A program made the position numbers and the translations under genes. A stretch of DNA of 64,000 nt from Pomphorhynchus laevis (taxonomy: Eukaryota > Acanthocephala > Palaeacanthocephala > Echinorhynchida > Pomphorhynchidae), in the NCBI GenBank assembly GCA_012934845.2, contig WNNJ02000853.1, forward strand, positions 143,096 to 207,095, written 5' to 3'. This document shows positions 1-9,504 of the stretch, one piece after another. Within the stretch, counting starts at the first letter, position 1. Each line of letters starts with the position of its first letter. Below the pieces are notes generated by a model. That model worked only from the letters and a program-made list of their open reading frames with translations, searched no databases and was not told the origin of the DNA.

Positions 1-334
1 ATTGTATTTCATTGATGAAGTCTGCCTAAACGTTTCTAATGGAAATAGTAGTTAAGTTTTCGCTCTTTACGAGTAACTTTCCGCTACACGAATTTACAAG
101 GTTTTTTTAGTATGTAAGATATTATTAGGCTAATTGACTTTTTAAGTAAGAAGTTATCACATTTAATAATCAAATATTCTCATATCCGGTAATGTTTTAT
201 CATGCAATTTTGGTATTGGATTTAAGTCAGTTTTTCATATTACAGTCAGTGTTTCAATTTTTCGATACCAGACTTATCAAATCAGCTAACTGAGTCTAGT
301 ATTTTATTTCTTGATAATTAATATTATTAATTAT
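1..334. other. AT-rich spacer, no gene seen
   Basis: No open frame, RNA gene or recognisable repeat is visible. The last 30 bases are a small inverted AT-rich stretch just before the LINE tail that starts near 335. Confidence 0.5.
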
Positions 335-473
335 CAAGACATTATCAATTATCTTCGACCACACATCCACATATTTTGCCCAACTCTCCTGGCCCACCAT
401 CCACATCCGCATCAAACTCCACCTTCTCGTTACTTTTCGTCTCATCGCTGTCGGCTCCCCATCGTTCATCAAC
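335..473 (+). mobile_element. Upstream half of an L2-like LINE tail, split by LINE A
   Basis: This stretch matches, on the opposite strand, the part of the tail copy near 28105-28235. In that uninterrupted copy the sequence runs straight on into the part that here resumes at 4286. The tail was therefore cut in two by the insertion of LINE A. It codes for the C-terminal end of an L2-like ORF2, compare the same region of B2 near 44100-44250 (-). Confidence 0.75.
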
Positions 474-558
474 TCCAAATTCAGTGTCAAGACCGTATGA
501 CGAAGTCTCGAAATATATTCTGTTTGATGAAGCGATTTCACAAAGTGATACACCGAAG

Positions 559-1326
559 ATGCCGAATGCTCACAATGCGACATTTCGTAATATCTCAAAC
601 AAAGATGGTCAGGGCGTTTCCTCGGGCAACGCACACGTCACCTTGATGTCACCATCAAGTTCTTTAGAGTCTCATGATTCACATACCCAGACAGACTTAT
701 CTAGCTTGCGGAATATTGTTAAAACGGATACTCAAATACCCAGCTTACGTGCATGTACAGATACACAATCTGCTGTGTCCTGTGATGGTCTCGATAGGGT
801 GATCTCAAATAAGCGGATATATAATAGAGGTTGCTCAGTTATTCTAGCTAATGTGCCCGAGTCTATCTTCGAGAATGCGCAAGCACGACTGAATGACGAC
901 ATTCAGAGTTTGAGGTCTATTCTGGCACATGTACTTGGCTCCTGTGACATCGAGACAGTCCAAAAAGTTAAACTTATCGCTCTTTTCCGTCTAGGTAAGC
1001 GTAATGCTTTAAATAGTAAACCCCGACTACTCAAAGCTGTCTTCCATAACCAACTTCATGCTACCTTAATGTTGAGAAACTCGTTCCGTCTCAAAGGGTC
1101 TAATATTCGACTGCTGAAAGATCTTGATGTATCAGAACGAAAAAAATTATCGAAGGTTAAAAAAGAACTATCATCTCGTGTTGCTAAAGGAGAAACAAAT
1201 CTCTATGTGAAAAATTTTCAGATTGTGAAGCGACGCACTTGGCTGAGTTGGAGCCCACTAGTCATGTCGCCTCGCGTGCATTCTGTAATCGAAACGGGCT
1301 CGTCTACTCTGCCTATCAGAGTCTAA
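559..1326 (+). CDS. LINE A ORF1 (partial), nucleic-acid-binding protein
   Basis: ORF1 of two-ORF LINEs encodes an RNA-binding protein that coats the transcript. The first ATG in frame is at 559, but the open frame runs upstream through 474 into the host tail sequence (to 376), so the true N terminus was lost by truncation and the present 5' codons are chimeric. The C-terminal half aligns with ORF1 of LINE D (35835-36860) and of LINE B: a start like CSVILANVPES, an acidic DDIQSLRSIL helix, LFRLGKRN, PRLLKAVF, a KDLDVSERKK helix and the end RTWLSWSP. This looks like the RRM-like C-terminal domain of CR1-type ORF1. It overlaps the 5' end of the ORF2 open frame. Confidence 0.7.
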   Translation: MPNAHNATFRNISNKDGQGVSSGNAHVTLMSPSSSLESHDSHTQTDLSSLRNIVKTDTQIPSLRACTDTQSAVSCDGLDRVISNKRIYNRGCSVILANVPESIFENAQARLNDDIQSLRSILAHVLGSCDIETVQKVKLIALFRLGKRNALNSKPRLLKAVFHNQLHATLMLRNSFRLKGSNIRLLKDLDVSERKKLSKVKKELSSRVAKGETNLYVKNFQIVKRRTWLSWSPLVMSPRVHSVIETGSSTLPIRV

Positions 1327-1385
1327 ATGGTTTAGCGTCCGGGTTATTTGGATGTGTAAGGGGTGATAGGAATACTCCCAGAGGT

Positions 1386-4205
1386 ATGTTGGGGCATTGT
1401 GAAATACTCCATGGTAATGTTCGCAGTCTTATATCGAAGATAGATGAACTGAGATATAGAGTTCAGTTAATTCGTCCTAAATTACTCGCTATCACAGAAT
1501 CATGGCTATATAGTGATATTATTGATAATGAAGTCTCCATCCCTGGTTATCTGGTTTTCCGCAGTGATCGTAAAAGTGGAAGAGGTGGAGGTGTTATTCT
1601 TTATGTGAGCAACGATGTGAAAGTAACTATTCTTAGCACTTCTTCTTCTAATAAAGTCGAAAGTTTGTGGTGTCGGGTAAAATTCATGCATACCGCTCCG
1701 CTTGTTCTGGGGGTAGTATATCGTTCACCCTTGGCCGCCACAGATAAACTGATTGGGGAAGTAGAACTTTATTCTAAAGGTACCTCCAATGTTTTAATAC
1801 TTGGTGACTTGAATATGCCTTCGGTTGATTGGAATTCGTATACGGCTTTTCCTACTTGTGACCATGTTTCCTATGACCTTCTGGAGTGTATCATCTATTG
1901 TGGTTTAACTCAGCATGTTCAAAATTACACTCGTTTTGCTAGTGACAGTAGATCTCTATTAGATGTATGTTTATCTTCGAACAGTGAGATTATTAACGCT
2001 ATCCGTTATGATGCCCCGATCGGTATGTCTGATCATTGCGTATTGATCATTAGGTTAAGGTTTCAAGAAGATACTCGAGGTCCGCGTGAAAATCAAGTGG
2101 TTAATGCTTTCAAAACCAACACAGGTGCAATTAAGTCAATACTTTCAACAGTTACCTGGCCAGATCCCGCTGTTGTTGGAGTACACGGCGCGTGGAATTA
2201 CTTTCAGAGAACCTTAGAGTCGCTGCTTATTTTATTCTCTCCACTTAGAAGCAGGACACGTCGAAAAGATTCTCCCTGGTTCGATTCTGAGTTACGTTCA
2301 GCATTGAGGACTCGTAATTTGATCTTCAATCGCTACAAAGTTGGGGAGTGTAGTTATGATGTTTTTAAACAGGCAAGAAATTTATTCAATTCATTGAAGA
2401 GAAAGAAGCGGTGTGCATTTGAGAATGCATTAGCTAACAAGTGTAAATACGATTTAAAGGTCCTTTTTCAGTACCTATCAAGCAGGGGAGCTGTTGATTC
2501 TTCGACTTGTCACTACTTCTATGACATTTCTGCGAATGACCTAGCTGAAGAGTTTGCGGCACACTATTGCACTTCAGTAGAGCCCGCAAATGAACATCAA
2601 ACTTTTTGTATGGAATCTAGTGTGCTGAACACTTACTCTGACACGTGTCTTGAGTTGGACCTTGACAATTTGATAACGCCAGCTAAAGTCTATTCCGAAT
2701 TACGCCGTCTAAAAGCAAATAATTCAAGAGGTTGTGACTTACTACCTTCTGTTTATCTGCGCAGATTAGCAGGCTCAATTTGCGTTCCTCTCTGTGCAAT
2801 TTTTCGCCAGTCAATCTTGGAAAGATCTCTTCCTAATGTGTGGAAGCAGTCAATTGTTCTTCCCTACTTCAAGAAGGGAGATCGCTCTTCCGTCGAGAAT
2901 TATAGGCCGGTGAGCATTACCTGCATTTGCTGTAGAGTGTTGGAGAGGTTTGTGCATCGCTACATGGTTGAGTTTTTTCGTGTAGGAAAAATTTTAGTCC
3001 CTAATCAGCACGGATTTCGGGAGGGTTATTCAACTGTTTCAAATTTGCTTGATGCTCATCTTGATTGGACAGCGAATAAGACACATTATATCGATACAGA
3101 CATTATATTCTTCGACTTTTCTAAAGCTTTTGATAGAGTAGATCATGGTCTACTTCTTCAGAAACTTGTCAATACTGGACTCCCAAACATAATAGTTGAT
3201 TGGATTAGAGAATTTCTTCGTGATCGTTGCTTTCGAGTACTTGTCGATTGGTCATTGTCTGTGTCTAGAGAATGTCATATTGGAGTACCTCAAGGTTCAG
3301 TTTTGGGTCCGCTTTTATTCAGCATTTATGTTAACGATTTGCCTGGGTGCATTCGCTCTCCATCATGTTTGTATGCAGATGACTTAAAAATATGGCGGCC
3401 CATTCATTCATGTGAGGATGTTGATAATTTGCAAACTGACATAGATAATTTGGAGTTGTGGGCGGCGTTAAACAAGCTTGTGATAAATGTTTCGAAATGC
3501 AAACACATGCGTATTATTGGTAATGCTCGCAAGCAACTAACATCAGCTTGTTACACATATAAGGACTGTATTGTGGAAAGTGTCGATAGTTACAAAGATT
3601 TAGGAGTATGGGTTACCTCTAATTTATCAACCAAAAAGCACACTGATCAAGCTTGTGCCAACTCCAATAAAATGATAGGTATGATTCGACGCGCGTTTGT
3701 TCGCGTTAATCCGACTGCTCTTCGGCCTCTGATTTTAGCACATGTATTGAGTAGACTTTTATATGCAGCTCCGGTTGTATACCCACGTACTGTGCATGAA
3801 CATAAGAAATCAGAGAGGGTACTTCGCAGGGCAACAAAGCTAGCACCAACGTTGGCGTCGCTGCCTTATGAAGACAGACTGAGATCATTAGGACTTGAGA
3901 CCGTCACATGGACCCGTCGGTACATGGATATGTGCCTTGTTTGGCATTTATTCCAACGTCCTCATCACCCTCTTCGGAGTAGGGTTCAACTACGTTGTTC
4001 AAATGTTCTTCGCGGTCATTCTTTAACTATTCGAAGAAACAGAGTACAGAAATTGGGCGCGATGCAATTTGATAGAAGAATTGTTGAGCTGTGGAACAAC
4101 CTTGATGCAGACACCGTTGGATGCAGTTCACTTAGTGCTTTTAAAAGAAGACTACGAATGGATCAAGCAATGTTTCGTGTTGCATTTCCTTATTTTAAAA
4201 ACTAA
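1386..4205 (+). CDS. LINE A ORF2: AP-type endonuclease plus reverse transcriptase
   Basis: This makes the enzyme that nicks target DNA and reverse transcribes the element RNA at the nick. The frame is open from 1239, but no ATG occurs before 1386, so I place the start there (939 codons). The N-terminal third is an exonuclease/endonuclease/phosphatase domain: GNVRSLISKIDELR, ITESWL, RSDRKSGRGGG, LGDLNMPSVDW and the SDHCVL catalytic histidine motif. The reverse transcriptase follows: KKGDRSSVENYRPVSIT, FFDFSKAFDRVDHG, GVPQGSVLGPLLF and the active site YADDLKIW near codon 665. The C terminus has the usual LRGHSLTIRRNR and LWNNLD blocks. No internal stop or frameshift is visible, unlike every other LINE ORF2 in the window. 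Clade assignment CR1/Jockey is by motif, not by tree. Confidence 0.9.
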   Translation: MLGHCEILHGNVRSLISKIDELRYRVQLIRPKLLAITESWLYSDIIDNEVSIPGYLVFRSDRKSGRGGGVILYVSNDVKVTILSTSSSNKVESLWCRVKFMHTAPLVLGVVYRSPLAATDKLIGEVELYSKGTSNVLILGDLNMPSVDWNSYTAFPTCDHVSYDLLECIIYCGLTQHVQNYTRFASDSRSLLDVCLSSNSEIINAIRYDAPIGMSDHCVLIIRLRFQEDTRGPRENQVVNAFKTNTGAIKSILSTVTWPDPAVVGVHGAWNYFQRTLESLLILFSPLRSRTRRKDSPWFDSELRSALRTRNLIFNRYKVGECSYDVFKQARNLFNSLKRKKRCAFENALANKCKYDLKVLFQYLSSRGAVDSSTCHYFYDISANDLAEEFAAHYCTSVEPANEHQTFCMESSVLNTYSDTCLELDLDNLITPAKVYSELRRLKANNSRGCDLLPSVYLRRLAGSICVPLCAIFRQSILERSLPNVWKQSIVLPYFKKGDRSSVENYRPVSITCICCRVLERFVHRYMVEFFRVGKILVPNQHGFREGYSTVSNLLDAHLDWTANKTHYIDTDIIFFDFSKAFDRVDHGLLLQKLVNTGLPNIIVDWIREFLRDRCFRVLVDWSLSVSRECHIGVPQGSVLGPLLFSIYVNDLPGCIRSPSCLYADDLKIWRPIHSCEDVDNLQTDIDNLELWAALNKLVINVSKCKHMRIIGNARKQLTSACYTYKDCIVESVDSYKDLGVWVTSNLSTKKHTDQACANSNKMIGMIRRAFVRVNPTALRPLILAHVLSRLLYAAPVVYPRTVHEHKKSERVLRRATKLAPTLASLPYEDRLRSLGLETVTWTRRYMDMCLVWHLFQRPHHPLRSRVQLRCSNVLRGHSLTIRRNRVQKLGAMQFDRRIVELWNNLDADTVGCSSLSAFKRRLRMDQAMFRVAFPYFKN

Positions 4206-4285
4206 TTAATTTATTTACGAACTTATTGTGAGCCAGCTATTTGAGCTAATGCTCGTATGTTGTTGAATGTATAATAATAATAATA

Positions 4286-4585
4286 ACCTTCCATTCTTAG
4301 ACGATACTCGCCCACCTCGCTTTCGCTTCGTTCCTGTCATACCCTCTTACTCCACGTTCCTAATTACTCCAACAACTACGGTCTCCGATCCTTCCTTGTC
4401 GCCTCCTCACTCGCCTGGAATCAACTCCCTCTCGACGTCCGCCGCGCTCCCTCCTTTATCACATTCAAACACCTCCTCCGTTCACACCTTCTCGACACCT
4501 GATTCACAGTCTTGTTTTGTTGTGGTCATGTAAGCGTGCGCTGGCACGCATATGCCACGTTAAAATAAATCCGTTTTTTTTAATA
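4286..4585 (+). mobile_element. Downstream half of the split L2-like LINE tail
   Basis: The sequence continues the tail interrupted at 473. It covers the last codons of ORF2 and the 3' end with the conserved stem-loop at 4534-4549 (GCGTGC, loop GCTG, GCACGC) followed by TGCCACGTTAAAATAAAT and a T-rich run. The reverse complement of 27838-28105 matches across its whole length. Confidence 0.8.
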
Positions 4586-4729
4586 GAAAAATAATGTCGT
4601 ACTACTAATAAAAAGTTTCAGTTTTGTGACAAAGCTAATAGGTTGTTATAGCCTCTGTCAAAAAGGTTATTGGTTTTTAATGTTATAGATTTTCTTTGAT
4701 GAAATTTCATTATTTAGTGCACCTTAGAG
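4586..4729. other. Short AT-rich spacer
   Basis: Nothing recognisable lies between the LINE tail and the Penelope-like relic. Confidence 0.4.
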
Positions 4730-5760
4730 TTAAATACAAATATATGATCAATATATCGAAGCATATATTTCATATCGTTATATAATTTAGATTTATTTTT
4801 ATATAATATCATTTTAATGATTAAAATGATAAGCTCTGCAATAATTGCGATACTATTTATTACCTTTCATTTGAACATCTTTTGTCTAAATATAGATACT
4901 TTTATCCATACTCTTGTCCCTACTTTTAAATAATTTTGATTTATTAGGATAATTCTTCGATTAATACAATTTTATCAATTTCATCAATTTCAGAATAATG
5001 ATTTGTAATAATTGTTTCTAAACTTAACTCACTGGGTTCATATGTTGAATTTACATTTTTTGTTTATGAAGACAAAGTTATTACTAGCAAAGTTATCAAT
5101 AATTTTGATTTATCAAGACAACTCATCTATTAATTCAATTCTATCAATATATTTATATTTACTTTATGTTTGAATTTTTTAGATAAGTGTTAGTTGTTAT
5201 ATATGTATATACATATATGCAAATATATACATATATACATATAAGTATATATGCATATATAATATATACATATATAAATATGTGTATATCTTTTTCCGAA
5301 TGTAAAATTAATTAAATTTATAATGCATCTTCAATATCTGCTAAATCTAGATTTGTATATAGCGTACTAAAATCGTACGTATTTATATTCTAAAAATTTA
5401 TTCCTTTTTTGTTTTCTAAAATTTCTTTTGTAGAATTAATACTGAAAATAGTGTTTTATACCAGTATTTATTTCGACTTTTGTGTTTTAATTACTTAATT
5501 TTATTCATATAGACAGAAAGTGGTTTTAATGTACATTTAAACGCACTACATATGAACCTAGGTTTTATTGGATTTTTATGTAATTTTGGATTCCAATATA
5601 ATATAGGTATAGTTTTATTATCTGATTCAACCTTTATACCCTTCTTATCCATTATAGAACAATGACTTGTAATAATTGTTTCTAAACTTAAATCACTACA
5701 TTCATATGTTGTGTTTATATTTAAATAATTTTAATTCTGACTTAAAAAAGTTTGGTTTCT
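4730..5760 (-). mobile_element. Penelope-like reverse transcriptase relic
   Basis: Reading the minus strand from 5760 leftwards gives recognisable pieces of a reverse transcriptase: ILYWNPKLHKNPIKPRF (about 5620-5560), a YDFSTLYTNLDLADIEDAL block (about 5370-5310), and KYMLRYIDHIFVFN (about 4790-4740), the last aligning with KYMFRYIDDICVFN at 23183. PKLHK and the YDFSTLYT block are typical of Penelope-like and related RTs. The element is heavily decayed, with many breaks. A stretch near 5650-5720 has a second, diverged copy near 4990-5055, so pieces of two tandem copies may be present. Class is tentative. Confidence 0.55.
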
Positions 5761-6026
5761 AATAAACAAAAATTTAGATGATATATTGATACAAGTTTTA
5801 AAGAATAAACCGTGAGTTAAAACCTGAGAATACAGAATACATAACGTCCCTCATATATCCGTACTTGATCTCCGTTTCACTATTTTTTGCGATCTATCCC
5901 ACTTTATTTTGAACTTTCTTGGCTGCTTAATATACTACTTACAATTATTCCTGTCAGTGCCAGATTATTCCTGTCAGTTCCGCTCGCTACGCTCGCGGAT
6001 TGAGCTCAATCTATCGAAAAAAGGTC

Positions 6027-7352
6027 ATGCCTAAAAAAGCGCGATCTCAGATCCCTGTTCCTGATCAAGAATCTTCCACATCAGAATGCAATGATGGTTA
6101 TACCAGCTTTGAAGTTGGATGCGATTCCAAAGATTGCGATGTATGGACACTTGTTCGTGTTAAAATATCCGACCACTCGGTGTATAAACGTAAACATTTC
6201 ACTTGCGGTTTTTGTACATCAGTACGACTACTACAGTTATCCTGCTCATCTACTCCTGTATCACACACGACCACTCAAACCAATGCTGTTTTAGATGTTT
6301 CCCTCGCATCAACACCTGACTTCGCATCATATAATCCCATTATTAAACCTACTCTCTCACACACTCCTCGTTCAACTACGTACCAAACTTCCATTAATCT
6401 TTCTCATTCTAACAATGCTAACGGTAAAGCTTTTCATCTCGTACCTCCTCTTTCCTATTCCTTCCCCAATCTAAATAAATCTCAAACTTCTTTATTCTCC
6501 TCACGTACTCCTTACTCGACCTCCCCTGTATCACCTCTCAATAATTTACACCCTTCCATCAAAATCATTTCCAGTAACATTTCCGATCAACCGATTCAAC
6601 ACTCCATTCCTGTCACTCATGCTCCAACCTATTTTAATTCTCCTTACTCTACCTATCACGTAGCACTTCCAAATAATTTACATCCTTCATTTAAAATCAT
6701 ATCCAGTCACATCTCTGATCAACCGATTCAACACCCCGCTCCTGTTACACTTGCTCCAACTAATATTAATTCTTTATCAAGCACCCCTGTCATTTCCACT
6801 TCTATCTGCTCATCTACCTCGACTCCTACCAGCTCTGTCCGTCCACCACTTTCACGAAATCGTTTTCCTTCGCGCGATCGCTGTATAATCATATCAAACT
6901 TAAAGCTTTCCGAATCTGCTTCTCCACAATCTCGCCTCGATGATGATGTATCTGCTTTCAGGTCTATCCTAGCAACCATACTTCCTGATGATAACCCATC
7001 ACTCTTCAATAATATTGCTCCTGTATCCTTTATTCGTTTAAATAAATCCACTAAATCCAATCATCTCAGTCCTCCACTCTTAAAAATTGTTTTCCGACAT
7101 AGTTCGCATGCCTCTTCGGTACTCTTTCAACGTTTTAAACTTTTTACCACTTCATCTACTTGCCGTGTCTTTCCTGACCGCTCCCTTTCTGATATTGCAC
7201 AGCTCAATTTAGATCGCATTGAAAAACATCGACGTGAAACAAACGGCGAGTCATCCTTATCTATAGGTAAAATCAACGGAAATTTTCACGTTCTTCACAC
7301 AAGGCCAAAAATTCGATGGCGTCCCATCTCTCCCCCTTGTCTTCTTCGCTAG
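6027..7352 (+). CDS. LINE B1 ORF1, zinc-finger nucleic-acid-binding protein
   Basis: ORF1 of 441 codons, start chosen at the first ATG (the frame is open from 6000 but opens with TTG). Near the N terminus is a zinc-finger-like pattern CDSKDCDVW followed by HFTCGFC, reminiscent of the PHD-type finger of CR1-like ORF1 proteins; LINE D has the matching CDSDDCRRW and FMCGFC. A long Ser/Thr/Pro/Asn-rich linker (about residues 70-280) contains two related stretches around NNLHPSIKIISS and NNLHPSFKIISS, an internal duplication. The C-terminal domain (RCIIISNLKLSES, DDDVSAFRSILATIL, FIRLNK, LLKIVFR, IRWRPISPP) aligns with ORF1 of A and D. The stop overlaps the ORF2 start by 37 bases, allowing translational coupling. 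Confidence 0.8.
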   Translation: MPKKARSQIPVPDQESSTSECNDGYTSFEVGCDSKDCDVWTLVRVKISDHSVYKRKHFTCGFCTSVRLLQLSCSSTPVSHTTTQTNAVLDVSLASTPDFASYNPIIKPTLSHTPRSTTYQTSINLSHSNNANGKAFHLVPPLSYSFPNLNKSQTSLFSSRTPYSTSPVSPLNNLHPSIKIISSNISDQPIQHSIPVTHAPTYFNSPYSTYHVALPNNLHPSFKIISSHISDQPIQHPAPVTLAPTNINSLSSTPVISTSICSSTSTPTSSVRPPLSRNRFPSRDRCIIISNLKLSESASPQSRLDDDVSAFRSILATILPDDNPSLFNNIAPVSFIRLNKSTKSNHLSPPLLKIVFRHSSHASSVLFQRFKLFTTSSTCRVFPDRSLSDIAQLNLDRIEKHRRETNGESSLSIGKINGNFHVLHTRPKIRWRPISPPCLLR

Positions 7353-8911
7353 TCGATCTCGCTCCTAAGCATACTTTTTGTCTTAGTCTATTCAATACTC
7401 GCTCCATTCTTCATAAAGCTGATATGCTTCTCGATATCTTCGATCAATTATCTATCGATATTCTCTGCATTACCGAATCCTGGCACTCTGACTCCGACGA
7501 TCTTGCTATTCGTCGTCTATGTCGCTCTGGTTGTTCTCTAGTTGAATCAGCTCGTCAAATTACATCTCATACATCTACTGCGTCTAACCATGGCGGTATT
7601 GTTGCCATTGCTCGTCACCCAATATCTTTACGTAAAATCAACGTTAACATCCGTTACACTTAGTTCGAATAACTAATATGCAGATTATCAACGCCTTACC
7701 CCCTAGAATTTGTGATTGTATACCGTCCAGGTTCAGTTGCCCCATCACGTATCTTCTTTAACGACCTTGCAGATCTAATGTCTCACTGTTCATTGTCTTA
7801 TACTCCTTCTTTTGTTCTCGGTGACTTTAATATTCGTCCTGATCGCCCGTCTGACTCTGACTCTATCACTTTAACTAATCTTTTTTCTGATTTTAACTAT
7901 AAATTACTTTCAACAAGCCCAACTCATATTCTCGGCGGTGCTCTCGACATCATTGCTGTTCCTAACTGCTTCATTGACTATACCTCCTTGTCAATTACTG
8001 ATCCTGATTTGTCCGATCATTTCCTTGTCACTCTTACTCTTACTCGTACTCATCCTCCTTCTCCGCCTTTACCTTTATCTACACCAAGTCGACCATGGAA
8101 GCTTCTCGCTATCCCTGTTATCTGCACAGCCTTACTCAATTCTTCACTCTTTTCACTTCCTCTTAACTATCTTTCTCCCGATGATCTCTGCATTCTGTTT
8201 GATTCTGAACTTACGTCGATCCTCAATAACCTTCTGCCTAGTCGACTTCGACGTTCCCAGCGCTTGCGCCATGCTCGCTGGCGACTTCGTCACTCTTTTC
8301 GTATGTATAAACGCTTTCTTAAAAGTTCACCCAACTCACTCCCTCCAAATCTTCGTGATTCCTACTTTTCTCAACGCAGTTCACATCTCATTCTTATACG
8401 TACTAAACGTACTCTCTTTTGGCGAAATCAACTCGAGTCATCTTCCAACTTTAAATCTCATTGGAAAATCTTAAACTCAATTCTTTCACGATCATCTACC
8501 CCTTGTAATATAAATCCTGATGAATTTTCTTCTTATCTACAAACTAAGCTATCTAATTTACTTTTCCTACTACCCATAGCCCCCTTGTACCCATTCTTAT
8601 CTTTAAATACTTCCCTCCCAGAACTATTCCACCTTCTTCCCGTTTCGTCTGATGAAGTTTCTTCGGTTCTGCTGTCATTACCTAATAAAACCTCTCCTTC
8701 TGACCCAATTCCCACTCACTTGCTTAAAAATATCTGCTCCTTTATCTTACCCTTCCTAACCACATTGTTCAACTCGTCCATCCGTAGCCGTACATTTCCT
8801 TCCATCTGGAAATGCGCCACTGTTCGTCCTCTCATCAAAAAGCAATCTCTCGACTCCTCACTACCATCTTCGTACCGTCCTATTTCACTTCTCCCACCCT
8901 CTCTAAGATGA
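7316..8911 (+). pseudogene. LINE B1 ORF2, endonuclease and start of RT, broken
   Basis: The frame starts at ATG 7316, inside the end of ORF1. It encodes an AP-type endonuclease: FNTRSILHKADMLLDIF, ITESWH, NHGGIVAI, VLGDFNIRPDRPSDSD and LSDHFLVTLTL. Two in-frame stops lie near 7661 and 7673; B2 reads through the same place (IRYTSFELLICRL). The RT part reaches TFPSIWKCATVRPLIKK and YRPISLLP before the frame is lost at the inverted insert at 8907. Without the YADD region this copy cannot make an active enzyme. Confidence 0.85.
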
Positions 8912-9203
8912 GAGAGAAGAGTTAGAATATACGCGAAATGTACGGTTTGATAGATATGAAGAAAACCATGATACAGTGGGTAAAGAGACGCTATAATCAT
9001 GACGAAGGCGATGGAGAAGAATCGAGTGATCGACGATGTTAAAAGCAGACGATAGATCAAGAGAAACTATGACACTACATAATTTATGATCGCGCGATAT
9101 GAGTAAGTCGTTATAAACTTTAAGACATGCAATTTCGGTAGAGTAATTAGAGCGAAAAGCGGCTTGGAAGGGAGGAAATAAGTTAGAGGAGGAAAATAAG
9201 TTT
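8907..9203 (-). repeat. Inverted LINE B internal segment flanked by an 11-bp direct repeat
   Basis: The sequence matches LINE B2 at about 44884-45170 in the orientation opposite to the surrounding B1 element. It covers the stretch around YSTEIACLKVYNDLL and LDLSSAFDIVDHS. The 11-mer ACCCTCTCTAA stands on both sides, at 8896-8906 and 9204-9214. After the second copy B1 resumes at the same point (LFERLVLKQVNTYLY). Confidence 0.8.
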
Positions 9204-9268
9204 ACCCTCTCTAAACTCTTTGAGCGTCTCGTTCTTAAGCAAGTTAATACATATCTCTATTCCTCTCT

Positions 9269-9504
9269 AGACCTCTCTATGGGAGAGGTCGCGTATGAGT
9301 TTGTAAGCACAAAAGCTGCATAGGAAGTCTTCTTTAGACTTACTGCTGTCGCATGCGATTGTAGTCCAGACGCTGCAATCGTGTGCCGATCACTGTACTT
9401 GTAGTTGAGTACAGTTGGTGTCAGTCATAGATGAATTCTTACGTCCTCCCATCGACGTCCTTGTGTGTTAAAACTGTTCAATTTGATGATTTGATCACGA
9501 ACGT
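9269..9504. other. Unassigned sequence with a short hairpin at 9270-9290
   Basis: Directly after the B1 break is a perfect 8-bp stem, GACCTCTC / GAGAGGTC with a TATGG loop. The rest has mixed base composition unlike the AT-rich surroundings and could be an unrecognised element, but I see no frame or repeat match. Confidence 0.4.

Larger units (their letters stand above)
474..4285 (+). mobile_element. LINE A, CR1/Jockey-like, 5'-truncated, nested in an L2-like tail
   Basis: The element carries the last part of ORF1, a complete ORF2 and a short TAA-type microsatellite at its 3' end (about 4270-4285), as CR1/L2 elements often do. The flanking tail breaks at about 473 and resumes at about 4286; the triplet AAC occurs on both sides and may be a very short target duplication. 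The N-terminal zinc finger seen in ORF1 of relative D is missing, so the copy is truncated inside ORF1. ORF2 has no internal stop, which suggests a recent insertion. Boundaries rest on comparison with the intact tail at 27838-28235. Confidence 0.85.
5975..9268 (+). mobile_element. LINE B1, L2-like, 3'-incomplete
   Basis: The 5' end matches that of B2 from the CGCTCGCTACGCTCGCG motif and the palindrome ATTGAGCTCAAT onwards, so the 5' end looks complete. ORF1 (6027-7352) is intact and ORF2 (7316-8911) is broken. The copy stops in the reverse transcriptase domain, near 9268, and lacks the active site and the 3' tail. A segment of the same family is inserted in reverse at 8907-9203. Identity with B2 is high throughout, so the family has been active fairly recently. 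Confidence 0.85.

Noticed and set aside
9291-9330. A decayed B-type 3' stem-loop after LINE B1
   Set aside because: TTTGTAAGC and GCATA are there, but the stem and the downstream TTTGCCAC are missing.
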